Shown here in pieces: positions 53,663 through 61,086 of a stretch of DNA of 64,000 nucleotides. The stretch's first letter is position 1. Each line of letters opens with the position of its first letter. The stretch is from CAVVEQ01 sp963747315. GTDB taxonomy: Bacteria; Chloroflexota; Anaerolineae; Anaerolineales; Anaerolineaceae. The position numbers and the translations under genes were made by a program. The DNA lies in the NCBI GenBank assembly GCA_963747315.1, contig CAVVEQ010000006.1:516629-580628 (forward strand), in the 5' to 3' direction. The notes beneath the pieces are model-generated. The model was given only the letters and a program-made list of their open reading frames with translations, was not told the DNA's origin and did no database searches.

Positions 53663-54071
53663 TCATTTGCCAGCCATCCGCTTACCCGCAATGTAACTGA
53701 TCCAACTTACTGCAATGGTCAAGACAGTTCCCCATGCCATATCCACAATCGTCAAAAGAAGCGGCCAGTTCATAAGTGTGGCGAGATTTGTCAGATCATA
53801 GGTTGCGTAGGTAACGAGACCAAACAAGGCCGCGTGCAGGATGGTTGCTTTGAGTGAGTTTTTCTCCAACCCTGGTATGACCACAAATACCAGGATCCCG
53901 GCGATGAAAAGCAAATAGAAGATCATCGCCGCGACCCAGTTGGTGTTGGGATTTAATAGAAAACCAAGCTGTTCGTAATAGAATGATCTGGCAACCAGGC
54001 CTAGCCAGACCATATCAATAGCGAAGAATGCAAATAAGAGTGACTAAATAGAGTTTTATGGAATACGCCAT
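53663..54071 (-). pseudogene. DUF2177 family membrane protein, one frameshift
   Basis: ATG at 54071 begins MAYSIKLYLVTL; one missing base near 54040 shifts the frame, which resumes FAFFAIDMVWLGLVARSFYY and ends SWISYIAGKRMAGK. About 135 aa with four membrane helices; IDMVWLGLVA and LHAALFGLVTYATYDLTNLA are the DUF2177 signature. The intact 116-aa part alone would lack half of helix 1. Function unknown. A GC-rich hairpin (CTCCCGC/GCGGGAG at 53632-53650) after the stop has no T tract. Confidence 0.7.
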
Positions 54072-54239
54072 TAATAAATCATTCTATCCTTAAAGTTGCT
54101 TAGATTCTCTCGTTATCGATGCTAGAGTCGGTTTGTATTCTAACCAGGCTGTGAAAACCCGTAGATGAAAATACACCTAAAATCAAGGCGATGCCCAACC
54201 ATCCTCTTCCTGATGTGCTGGGCTGTTCTGTGGCAGCAT

Positions 54240-55130
54240 TCAACTAAATACTTTTTTCATAGCTTCAAAAGTGACATTGGCGTAATCCAAATAATTAAAT
54301 CCTTCGACTTCTCGCATCAAGCCTTCATTTTGCATTCCCTGCTGCAAAAGACCCCACATGGCGGTGAAAAACATCACCATGAACTTCATGCCTTGTAACC
54401 GCGTCCAGTTCTCCTTCTTCACGTCGCCAAAGTAGCACTCAAGCATATATTCTTGAAGCGCTTGCGGCAAGCTGTCTGGCGAATCGTAGGCATATGTTAG
54501 CGTCGCCAGATCGTAATAAATGTCACCCGTCCCGGAAAATTCCCAATCAATAAATCGGATCTTCCCATCGTCAATCACATTCACACAGAATAGATCATTG
54601 TGACAAAACCCTCGCCAGGGAGATGTATCTCGGGTTTGTTCCTGCTCAATTATTTCCATCTTTTCAAGCAGTTTTTCAAAGCCCTGAGGGAATGGAACCC
54701 GCATAGACCGGGCTAGTTGGGCGTATCTTTCTACGCAGCGGAATGGGGAAAAGGTGGCTTTGGGCAAAGGTAATTTGTGGAGACGCTTCAACGTCTCTAC
54801 GATGCGCTGAATATTTTCAGGTTTACGATATTCTTCCAGAGTCAAATGATGGCCGTTGATAAAACCTGTCACCAGATGCCCTTCAGGAAGCAAAGAGTAC
54901 TCGACTTGTGCCCCGATCCCTGCCTTTGATACGGCTGAAAGCACTTCAAGTTCATATTCGCGATTGATCCCCAGTTGAACAGTGTTCTGCCCGCTTACCC
55001 GCAATACAAATCGATTTTCATTGACTGTCACCAAATAATTCGTATTGTTCAGGCCTGCTAAAGGTTCAACCTGTAAATTGTCCGCGTCTTTCCAGGCGGG
55101 GATCCGCTTAATGATTTCATCAACTTTCAT
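54240..55130 (-). CDS. Choline/ethanolamine-kinase-like phosphotransferase
   Basis: Protein of 296 aa. FCHNDLFCVNVI is the catalytic loop, IRFIDWEFSGTGDIYYDLAT the metal site, and LAGLNNTNYLVTVNENRFVL the N-lobe. These are typical of the LicA/choline kinase and thiamine kinase group. Choline phosphorylation would feed phospholipid or surface decoration; this is family inference. The plus-strand sequence from about 54072 to 54239 holds no gene. Confidence 0.82.
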   Translation of the reverse strand: MKVDEIIKRIPAWKDADNLQVEPLAGLNNTNYLVTVNENRFVLRVSGQNTVQLGINREYELEVLSAVSKAGIGAQVEYSLLPEGHLVTGFINGHHLTLEEYRKPENIQRIVETLKRLHKLPLPKATFSPFRCVERYAQLARSMRVPFPQGFEKLLEKMEIIEQEQTRDTSPWRGFCHNDLFCVNVIDDGKIRFIDWEFSGTGDIYYDLATLTYAYDSPDSLPQALQEYMLECYFGDVKKENWTRLQGMKFMVMFFTAMWGLLQQGMQNEGLMREVEGFNYLDYANVTFEAMKKVFS

Positions 55131-55200
55131 TAGTATTTCTATTTACTCCATAACATTTTCAAATTGATTTCTGTCATGCTGACGGGTGGCATTATCAATA

Positions 55201-55701
55201 TTATTTATTTTCCAGCACCTTCCTCATCGGTTGTATTTTCAACCCTCTCCCATCAAAACTCCACCCTATTCGTACCCCTGTCGACTTTTTATAACCCATA
55301 GCCAGATAGAATGGAACCGCATAGAGTGTTGCTGCAACCTTGATTACCGTCGGCCCCTCTCGAAGGCACTCTTGCTCAAAATGCTCAACCAATTTCCGCC
55401 CAATTCCCTGCCTGTGATGATCTGCTCTGACAAAAAGACTCCCCAATCGAACCTTTCTGCCTCTCAGTACTCCTATAATCTCCCTATCATTTTCAGCTAC
55501 AAATACCATAGCCGACTTGATTACCTGGGAAATCGATTCTTGATGAGCCTTCTCTTTTGATCTAGCATACCGAAACGGACCCAAAAAAAGACCTAATTCT
55601 TCCGATGACACGAAAGACAAATTGAACTCGCTGTATGTATCTGCAATGAGTCTACCAACACTCTCAGCGTCACTCTTTTTATAGTTACGGATTGAAATCA
55701 T
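55201..55701 (-). CDS. GNAT-family N-acetyltransferase
   Basis: Protein of 166 aa. MISIRNYKKSDAESVGRLIA starts the fold and GSLFVRADHHRQGIGRKLVE holds the acetyl-CoA-binding (R/Q)xxGxG/A motif as HRQGIG. It acetylates an unknown small molecule or protein. Confidence 0.87.
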   Translation of the reverse strand: MISIRNYKKSDAESVGRLIADTYSEFNLSFVSSEELGLFLGPFRYARSKEKAHQESISQVIKSAMVFVAENDREIIGVLRGRKVRLGSLFVRADHHRQGIGRKLVEHFEQECLREGPTVIKVAATLYAVPFYLAMGYKKSTGVRIGWSFDGRGLKIQPMRKVLENK

Positions 55702-55795
55702 CCTGCTCCTAGGAATTATTGCTACAAAATATCGTTGTGCCCACCCATCTATTAATTATACAGATTCCTGATGCGAGGCAATTATGCCATGAATC

Positions 55796-55822
55796 AAAAA
55801 CGCCTTCCATTCATGGAAGGCG
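55796..55822 (-). terminator. Intrinsic terminator after the DUF35 gene
   Basis: A perfect 10-bp stem CGCCTTCCAT/ATGGAAGGCG with a 2-base centre is followed on the minus strand by TTTTTGATTC. It ends the mevalonate-block operon. Confidence 0.85.
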
Positions 55823-55843
55823 CTTCATCAATCAAGTATCAGC

Positions 55844-56245
55844 TTACCCCTGCATCACCGGCCTGAACTTGTACCCGTACACCAGCATCCCGCGCTCATC
55901 GCCGTCCGAACGGATGCGGCGGGTGACCATCTCCACCGGCATGCCGATCTCCACCTTCTGTTCGCCCAGGTCGGTCAGCTGCGCGGTCACCATCGGTCCT
56001 TCATCCAGTTGCACCAGCGCCACCGCGTAGGGGGCGTTGCGTTCAAAACCAGCCGGGGGGTCGGCGACCACGGTATAGGAATAGACCTTGCCGTGCCCGC
56101 TGAAGGCGTATGGTTCGCGGGCTTCGCCGCCGCAGTGCGGGCAGACATCCCGAGGGGGGAAGATCTTCGCCTGGCAGTGCGGGCAGATCTCGCCGACCAG
56201 GGCGTATCGTTGTTTTTTCAATCGCCAATGGCGTGGTATTTCCAT
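55844..56245 (-). CDS. DUF35 Zn-ribbon/OB-fold acyl-CoA-binding scaffold protein
   Basis: Protein of 133 aa. MEIPRHWRLKKQRYALVGEI is followed by a rubredoxin-like zinc ribbon (CPHCQAKIFPPRDVCPHC) and an OB fold (YSYTVVADPPAGFERNAPYA). In archaea a DUF35 protein holds acetoacetyl-CoA thiolase and HMG-CoA synthase together and shares a CoA channel. Here the same three types of gene are neighbours on the minus strand, so the same role is likely. The 5' 160 bases of this gene are repeated at 57184-57341. Confidence 0.85.
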   Translation of the reverse strand: MEIPRHWRLKKQRYALVGEICPHCQAKIFPPRDVCPHCGGEAREPYAFSGHGKVYSYTVVADPPAGFERNAPYAVALVQLDEGPMVTAQLTDLGEQKVEIGMPVEMVTRRIRSDGDERGMLVYGYKFRPVMQG

Positions 56246-56281
56246 TTATTGTTCCTCGATTCAACTATTAAGCTTTGCGAG

Positions 56282-56316
56282 GATAGTTTATTAGCATAAA
56301 ACTATCAGAAACTATC
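56282..56316 (-). promoter_or_regulatory. Stem-loop with repeated TGATAGTTT motif
   Basis: GATAGTTT (56282-56289) and AAACTATC (56299-56306) form an 8-bp stem in the thiolase-DUF35 spacer, with a second AAACTATC at 56309-56316. The same words occur in the duplicated spacer (57378-57412), and AAACTATCAG occurs at 60891-60900, 31 bases before the HMG-CoA reductase start. It may be an operator or an mRNA-processing hairpin of this operon. Confidence 0.35.
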
Positions 56317-56335
56317 AAGCTTCGGAACCGGATCA

Positions 56336-57177
56336 AGCCCTTGCCAGCACGTGGGTGATAGCCGTGCCGGCCGGTCCGCCCAGGGATTGCACCAGCGCGA
56401 GGCGCGCACCCTTCACCTGGCACTCTCCGCCTCCCCGCGCAGCTGCAGCGCGGCTTCCGCGAGCTGGTAGGCGCCTCAGCGGATTACCCCTGCCTTCATT
56501 CCGCCAGGGTCGAGATCGGCACGCCGCCAACTCCCCCGCTCCGGCCATCCGGCAGCCTTCCTGCGTGGCTACCGGCTGCCTCCAGCCAGGCGCGGCGTAA
56601 TCGTGGCTGAATCTGTAAGCTCGAAGAGGTCGGCATCCCGGCTGGATACCGCCTGCCGGCAGGCCTGATGCAGTGATTCTGCTGCGCTGTGGAAAACCAG
56701 TGGTTCGGGGCGGTCATGCAACGAAGCCACCAACCGCTACCGCCGAGCCGCTCACCTTCACAAGCGGGTGGTCAAATTTACCTTCGAAAAGGTCGGCGCG
56801 GGTGAGGAGTGCCGCAGCGCCATCCACCATCGGGGCGGAGTATAAACTTTCAGCGGGGCTCCAGCGCATCGCGGTAGGCATCCATCTTCAATGGTTTTCG
56901 GAAGTAGGCGTTCGGGTTGCCAACCGCGTTCCCCTGCGCAGGGAAAGGCGAAGGAATCGCGCGGAATCCGTGAAACGAACAGGTAACGCTGCATCAGCAG
57001 CGCTGCCGCGCCGGTTGCCAGCCCGCTGATGTTCTCGTAGTCGTAATCCAGCCCCTCCGCGACCGCCATTCAGCCGGTTTCCCACCACATCGGTGAACTT
57101 CTCCCAGCTCAGGGCAGTTTTGACGAAGCAGGAGCGAATAGCCAGGTATGCCAGCCGGAATCCGCCGCGGATGCCTC
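56336..57177 (-). pseudogene. Decayed copy of the thiolase-like gene
   Basis: The sequence matches 57432-58340 with dozens of one- to several-base deletions and substitutions, and has no continuous frame. It ends abruptly at GGATGCCTC, where it joins the DUF35 fragment at 57180. The error pattern is dominated by lost bases in G/C and A/T runs, as in single-molecule long reads. Not a functional gene. Confidence 0.8.
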
Positions 57178-57183
57178 GAGACC

Positions 57184-57341
57184 TTGCCGTGCCCGCTAAA
57201 GGCGTAAGGCTCGCGGGCTTCACCGCCGCAGTGCGGGCAGACATCCCGAGGGGGGAAGATCTTCCCCTGGCAGTGCGGGCAGATCTCGCCCACCAGGGCA
57301 TATCGTTGTTTTTTCAATCGCCAATGGCGTGGTATTTCCAT
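57184..57341 (-). pseudogene. N-terminal fragment of the DUF35 gene (duplicate)
   Basis: Codes MEIPRHWRLKKQRYALVGEI, then CPHCQGKIFPPRDVCPHC and REPYAFSGHGKV before running into the decayed thiolase copy in an unrelated frame. Only Ala/Gly at residue 26 and a few silent sites differ from the full gene. No OB fold remains. Confidence 0.8.
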
Positions 57342-57428
57342 TTATTGTTCCTCGATTCAACTATTAAGCTTTGCGAGGATAGTTTATTAGCATAAAACTA
57401 TCAGAAACTATCAAGCTTCGGAACCGGA

Positions 57429-58586
57429 TCAAGCCCTTTCCAGCACGTGGGTGATAGCCGTGCCGGCCGGTCCGCCCAGGGATTGCACCAGCGCGAGGCG
57501 CGCACCCTTCACCTGGCACTCTCCCGCCTCCCCGCGCAGCTGCAGCGCGGCTTCCGCGAGCTGGTAGGCGCCTCCAGCACCAAGCGGATTACCCCTGCCC
57601 TTCATTCCGCCCAGGGTCGAGATCGGCATGCGCCCCTCCCGGGCGAACTCCCCCGCTTCGGCCATCCGGCAGCTTTCCCCGCGCGGAGCCAACCCGGCTG
57701 CCTCCAAAGTGAGCGCGGCGTAGATCGTGGCTGAATCTGTAAGCTCGAAGAGGTCGGCATCCCCGGGCTGGATACCCGCCTGCCGGCAGGCCTGATGCAG
57801 TGATTCTGCTGCGCTGTGGAAAACCAGTGGTTCGGGGCGGTCATGCAACGAAAGCGCATCAACCGCTACCGCCGAGCCGCTCACCTTCACAAGCGGGTGG
57901 TCAGGTTTACCTTCGAAAAGGTCGGCGCGGGTGAGAAGCAATGCCGCAGCGCCATCCACCATCGGGGCGGAGTCATAGAGGTTCAGCGGGTCGCACACGA
58001 TCGGCGCATCGCGGTAGGCATCCATCTTCAATGGTTTTCGGAAATAGGCGTTCGGGTTGCCAACCGCGTTCCCCTGCGCCAGGCAGGCAAAGGCCCCGAA
58101 GGAATCGCGCGGAATCCCGTACTCGTACAGGTAACGCTGCATCAGCAGCGCTGCCGCGCCGGTTGCCGTCAGCCCGCTGATGTTCTCGTAGTCGTAATCC
58201 AGCCCTTCCGCGACCGCCGATTCAGCCCGGTTTCCCACCACGTCGGTGAACTTCTCCACCCCCACCACGAGGGCGGTTTTGACGAAGCCGGAGCGAATAG
58301 CCAGGTATGCCAGCCGGAAGGCTCCCGCCGCGGATGCCTCCGCGGCTTCCACGGTCAGACCCTCGATCCCGCCCAACCCAACATCATCGGTAAGCAGCGC
58401 GCCCAGGTTCGCCTGGCGCGAAAGGCTTGAACCCAGGAAGTTGCCGATATACATCGCCTCCGGTTGAAGCCTTGAGGCTTCCTTCCGCGCAGCCAGGATA
58501 GCCCTGGCAGCCAGCGAGCGTAACGAAAGCTCCCAGTGTTCCCCCGGGGGAACCATGCCGATACCGGCGATCACGACCTCGGGCAT
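57429..58586 (-). CDS. Thiolase-superfamily protein of the mevalonate block, catalytic Cys and His replaced
   Basis: Protein of 385 aa like archaeal acetyl-CoA C-acetyltransferase/SCP2-thiolase proteins. It has MPEVVIAGIGMVPPGEHWEL, TGAAALLMQRYLYEYGIPRD, FGAFACLAQGNAVGNPNAYF and GGMKGRGNPLGAGGAYQLAE. The nucleophilic-Cys region reads TVEAAEASAAGAFRLAYLAI, so position 83 is Glu where related enzymes have Cys, and N333 stands where most have His (GHPxGA). It follows HMG-CoA synthase by one base. It may condense acetyl-CoA by a variant route, or be a structural partner or an aldolase-like relative. Confidence 0.82.
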   Translation of the reverse strand: MPEVVIAGIGMVPPGEHWELSLRSLAARAILAARKEASRLQPEAMYIGNFLGSSLSRQANLGALLTDDVGLGGIEGLTVEAAEASAAGAFRLAYLAIRSGFVKTALVVGVEKFTDVVGNRAESAVAEGLDYDYENISGLTATGAAALLMQRYLYEYGIPRDSFGAFACLAQGNAVGNPNAYFRKPLKMDAYRDAPIVCDPLNLYDSAPMVDGAAALLLTRADLFEGKPDHPLVKVSGSAVAVDALSLHDRPEPLVFHSAAESLHQACRQAGIQPGDADLFELTDSATIYAALTLEAAGLAPRGESCRMAEAGEFAREGRMPISTLGGMKGRGNPLGAGGAYQLAEAALQLRGEAGECQVKGARLALVQSLGGPAGTAITHVLERA

Positions 58587-58587
58587 C

Positions 58588-59684
58588 TCAGCCGTTCCCC
58601 ATATCCAGGATGCCGCGGTAGCGCGCGTAGGTGCCGTAATCGATCTCGGTGCGCCGGGCGATATACGCCTGCGTGGTCGGAGCTTTCTCCTGTCTCCCGC
58701 GGATGCGCTCCGTCACCAGGATATCGAAGGCATCCGAGCCTGCCCCCGAGCCGTAGGAAGCCGCGAGGATCCGGTCACCCGGCTCGGCAATATCCAGGAT
58801 TGCACTCAGGCCGATCAGGCAGGCGCCCGCGTAGGTGTTGCCGATCACCCCCGCCAGCAAACCCGGCTTGAGCTGCTCGTCGCTGAAGCCCAGGTCGCGA
58901 CCCACCTTCTGGGGAAACTTGGCGTTCGGCTGGTGGAAAGACCGCGTAACGGTAATCGCCCGGTCCTGGTGCCGTTTTCGGTCATCAGGGTGGTGGCGGA
59001 TTCGGTTATGTGCTTGAAGTAGGCCGGCTCGCCGGTGAAACGCTGTCCGTGCTCGGGGTATTTCACGTCCGCCCGCCGCCAGAAATCGGGGGTGTCGGTC
59101 ACGTAGGAGTAGGCGGATTGGATCAAGGCTAGCGAGTCCTCCCCCGGGCCGATGATAAAAGCCGCCCCCCCGGCCGCGGCGGTATATTCCAGCGCGTCGC
59201 CCGGTTTACCCTGGGCGGTATCCATGCCGATGGCAAGGGCATACCTGCCCATTCCCGAGCCAACCAGACCCATACCCATCACCACCGCCTCGGTGCCCGC
59301 CTTGCAGGCAAATTCCATATCGGCAGCCTGGATGTGCGGTGCTGCGCCGATGGCTTCGGCCACAACCGTGCCGCTGGGTTTGACGGAATAGGGGTGCGAT
59401 TCCGAGCCGATCCACACCGCACGCAGCTCACCCGGGTCGATCCCGGCCCTCGCCAGGGCGTTGCGGGCGGCCTCGATGGACATGGTGATCACATCCTCAT
59501 CCAGCCCCGGAACCGATTTTTCCTTCACCGGTCCACCGCCCGCCTCGCCGGTCCAGATGCGGGTCACCTCGGTGGCCGGCAGCCGGTAGCGGGGTACATA
59601 AGCCCCGTAGCCGACAATGCCAACTGCTCGCTCGGGTTTGAGGAGAAGGGATGCTTGATTCGATGGATTGGTTGATTCGTTCAT
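58588..59684 (-). pseudogene. mvaS: HMG-CoA synthase (archaeal type), frameshifted
   Basis: Condenses acetoacetyl-CoA with acetyl-CoA in the mevalonate pathway. Repaired length is about 365 aa. AVGIVGYGAYVPRYRLPATE starts the fold after a 17-residue tail, MEFACKAGTEAVVMGMGLVG carries the catalytic Cys and GDALEYTAAAGGAAFIIGPG follows. Two small indels near 58965 and 58945 break the frame; repaired, it reads DYRYAVFHQPNAKFPQKVGR, with the catalytic His, and continues DLGFSDEQLKPGLLAGVIGN to the stop. The start overlaps the HMG-CoA reductase stop (ATGA). Confidence 0.8.
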
Positions 59685-60860
59685 TTGCCATCCCTTGTTT
59701 TATCTTTGCGGGCGTGCAGCCCCATGTGCCCGCGCTGGATGCCCTCGGTGGCCAGCGCGCGCAGGGCGGCCAGGTTCTGCGCCAGCCCGACCGAGACAAT
59801 GATCTCAGCCAACTCACTGGCAATTTTTACACCCATTAATTTCAATGCTGCCTGCGCACCGGGGTGAGCTTTGGTCGCCCCGCCCACGATCCCCACCGCC
59901 ATGGGCATCTCAAGCGTTCCTGTCAGGTCGCCGGTTTCATTCCTACCCCAGGTGGAAAGGCTTGTGTAGCGCCCCGAGCGGGCCGCGTAGGCATGCGCCC
60001 CGGCTTCCACCGCGCGCCAGTCGTTTCCGGTGGCGATCACCACCGCGTCGATGCCGTTCATGATGCCCTTGTTGTGCGTGGCAGCCCGGTAGGGGTCCGC
60101 TGCGGCGAATGCCCAGGCGGAGATGATCCCATCCCGCACATTTTCGCCGCTGAATCCTTCGAAAGCAAGCGTGGAAACCGGGATGCGTACCCTCGCCCTT
60201 GCCAGGCGTTTATCGGCCAGGTTTGTGAGGATCCGCAGGAGCACACGCCCGCCGGTGAGCCTCTCGATCAGGGGGGTCAGCCGTTCCAGGGCGGTATTAA
60301 TCGCGTTGGCGCCCATTGCATCCCGCACATCCACTATTATATGAAGAACAAGGAAGGCTCCTATTGAGGATTCCACGATCTCGCGCACTTCGATATCCCG
60401 GGGGCCGCCACCTAACTTCACGAGAAGCGGATCCACAGCAGATGCTTCAGCCAGGATCTCCTCCCGGTGCGCCAGGAGCGCTTCGCGCGCTTTCTTCCTT
60501 GTCCGGGCAATCCAGGATCTGCATTTGCCCGATCATCAGTGGGGCATCGGCCTCCGCCCGGAATCCGCCGCCAGCCTGCGCCAGTTTGGCCATGAAGGAT
60601 GCCCCGGCGATCACCGAAGGCTCCTCGACCGCCATGGGGATGAGCACTTCGCGACCGTTGATCAGGAAATTTCGCGCCACTCCCAGCGGAAGTGCGAAAA
60701 CTCCGATGGCATTCTCCACCATTTGGTCCGCCTGGGCGGGGGTGAGGCCAACTTCGCCGGAGATCGCGGCGGTCTCCGCCCGTGTTAAACCGGCTTGCGC
60801 GGAAATATCCTCCAGGCGTTCGGAGATGGATTTCTCGTAGAACTTTTTTGGTTCACGCAT
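59681..60860 (-). pseudogene. mvaA: HMG-CoA reductase (class II), one frameshift
   Basis: Reduces HMG-CoA to mevalonate, the committed step to isoprenoids. MREPKKFYEKSISERLEDIS starts the protein. ENAIGVFALPLGVARNFLIN, VLIPMAVEEPSVIAGASFMA (catalytic Glu), ATHNKGIMNGIDAVVIATGN (Lys), DWRAVEAGAHAYAA (Asp) and EGIQRGHMGLHA (His) are the class II signatures. An indel near 60490-60500 breaks the frame; the other frame reads ALLAHREEILAEASAVDPLL and joins the second part. About 392 aa when repaired. First gene of the operon; AAACTATCAG lies 31 bases upstream. Confidence 0.83.
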
Positions 60861-61086
60861 GGGTCAATCGTAATTTCCCCGGTCTTTCAAAAACTATCAG
60901 GGTTTCAACGTTAGTTTTTTGCATTCCTGGATGATCGATGAAGATGGTTATTCCTTCCTTACAATCCTGAAAGGAATATTTCCATTAATGAATAAGAATT
61001 GTATAATTAAGACGAGGTTAATATCGTAATTATCGAAGCCGGTGAGAGGAAGCTGGTGAATTTTGTTTTTAATTCTGAGAGGACCC
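60861..61086. other. Intergenic region between divergent mevalonate operon and surface-protein gene
   Basis: Two hundred twenty-six AT-rich bases, expected to hold both promoters. Only the AAACTATCAG repeat word at 60891 stands out; no terminator or RNA gene is seen. Confidence 0.5.

Larger units (their letters stand above)
56084..58340. repeat. Imperfect tandem duplication, offset 1096 bases
   Basis: The unit spans the start of the DUF35 gene, the 90-base spacer and most of the thiolase gene. The second unit (57180-58340) is intact, while the first unit's thiolase part (56336-57177) is 67 bases shorter over about 909 because of many small deletions, often in homopolymers. The spacers (56246-56335 and 57342-57431) are almost identical. 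Confidence 0.85.
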
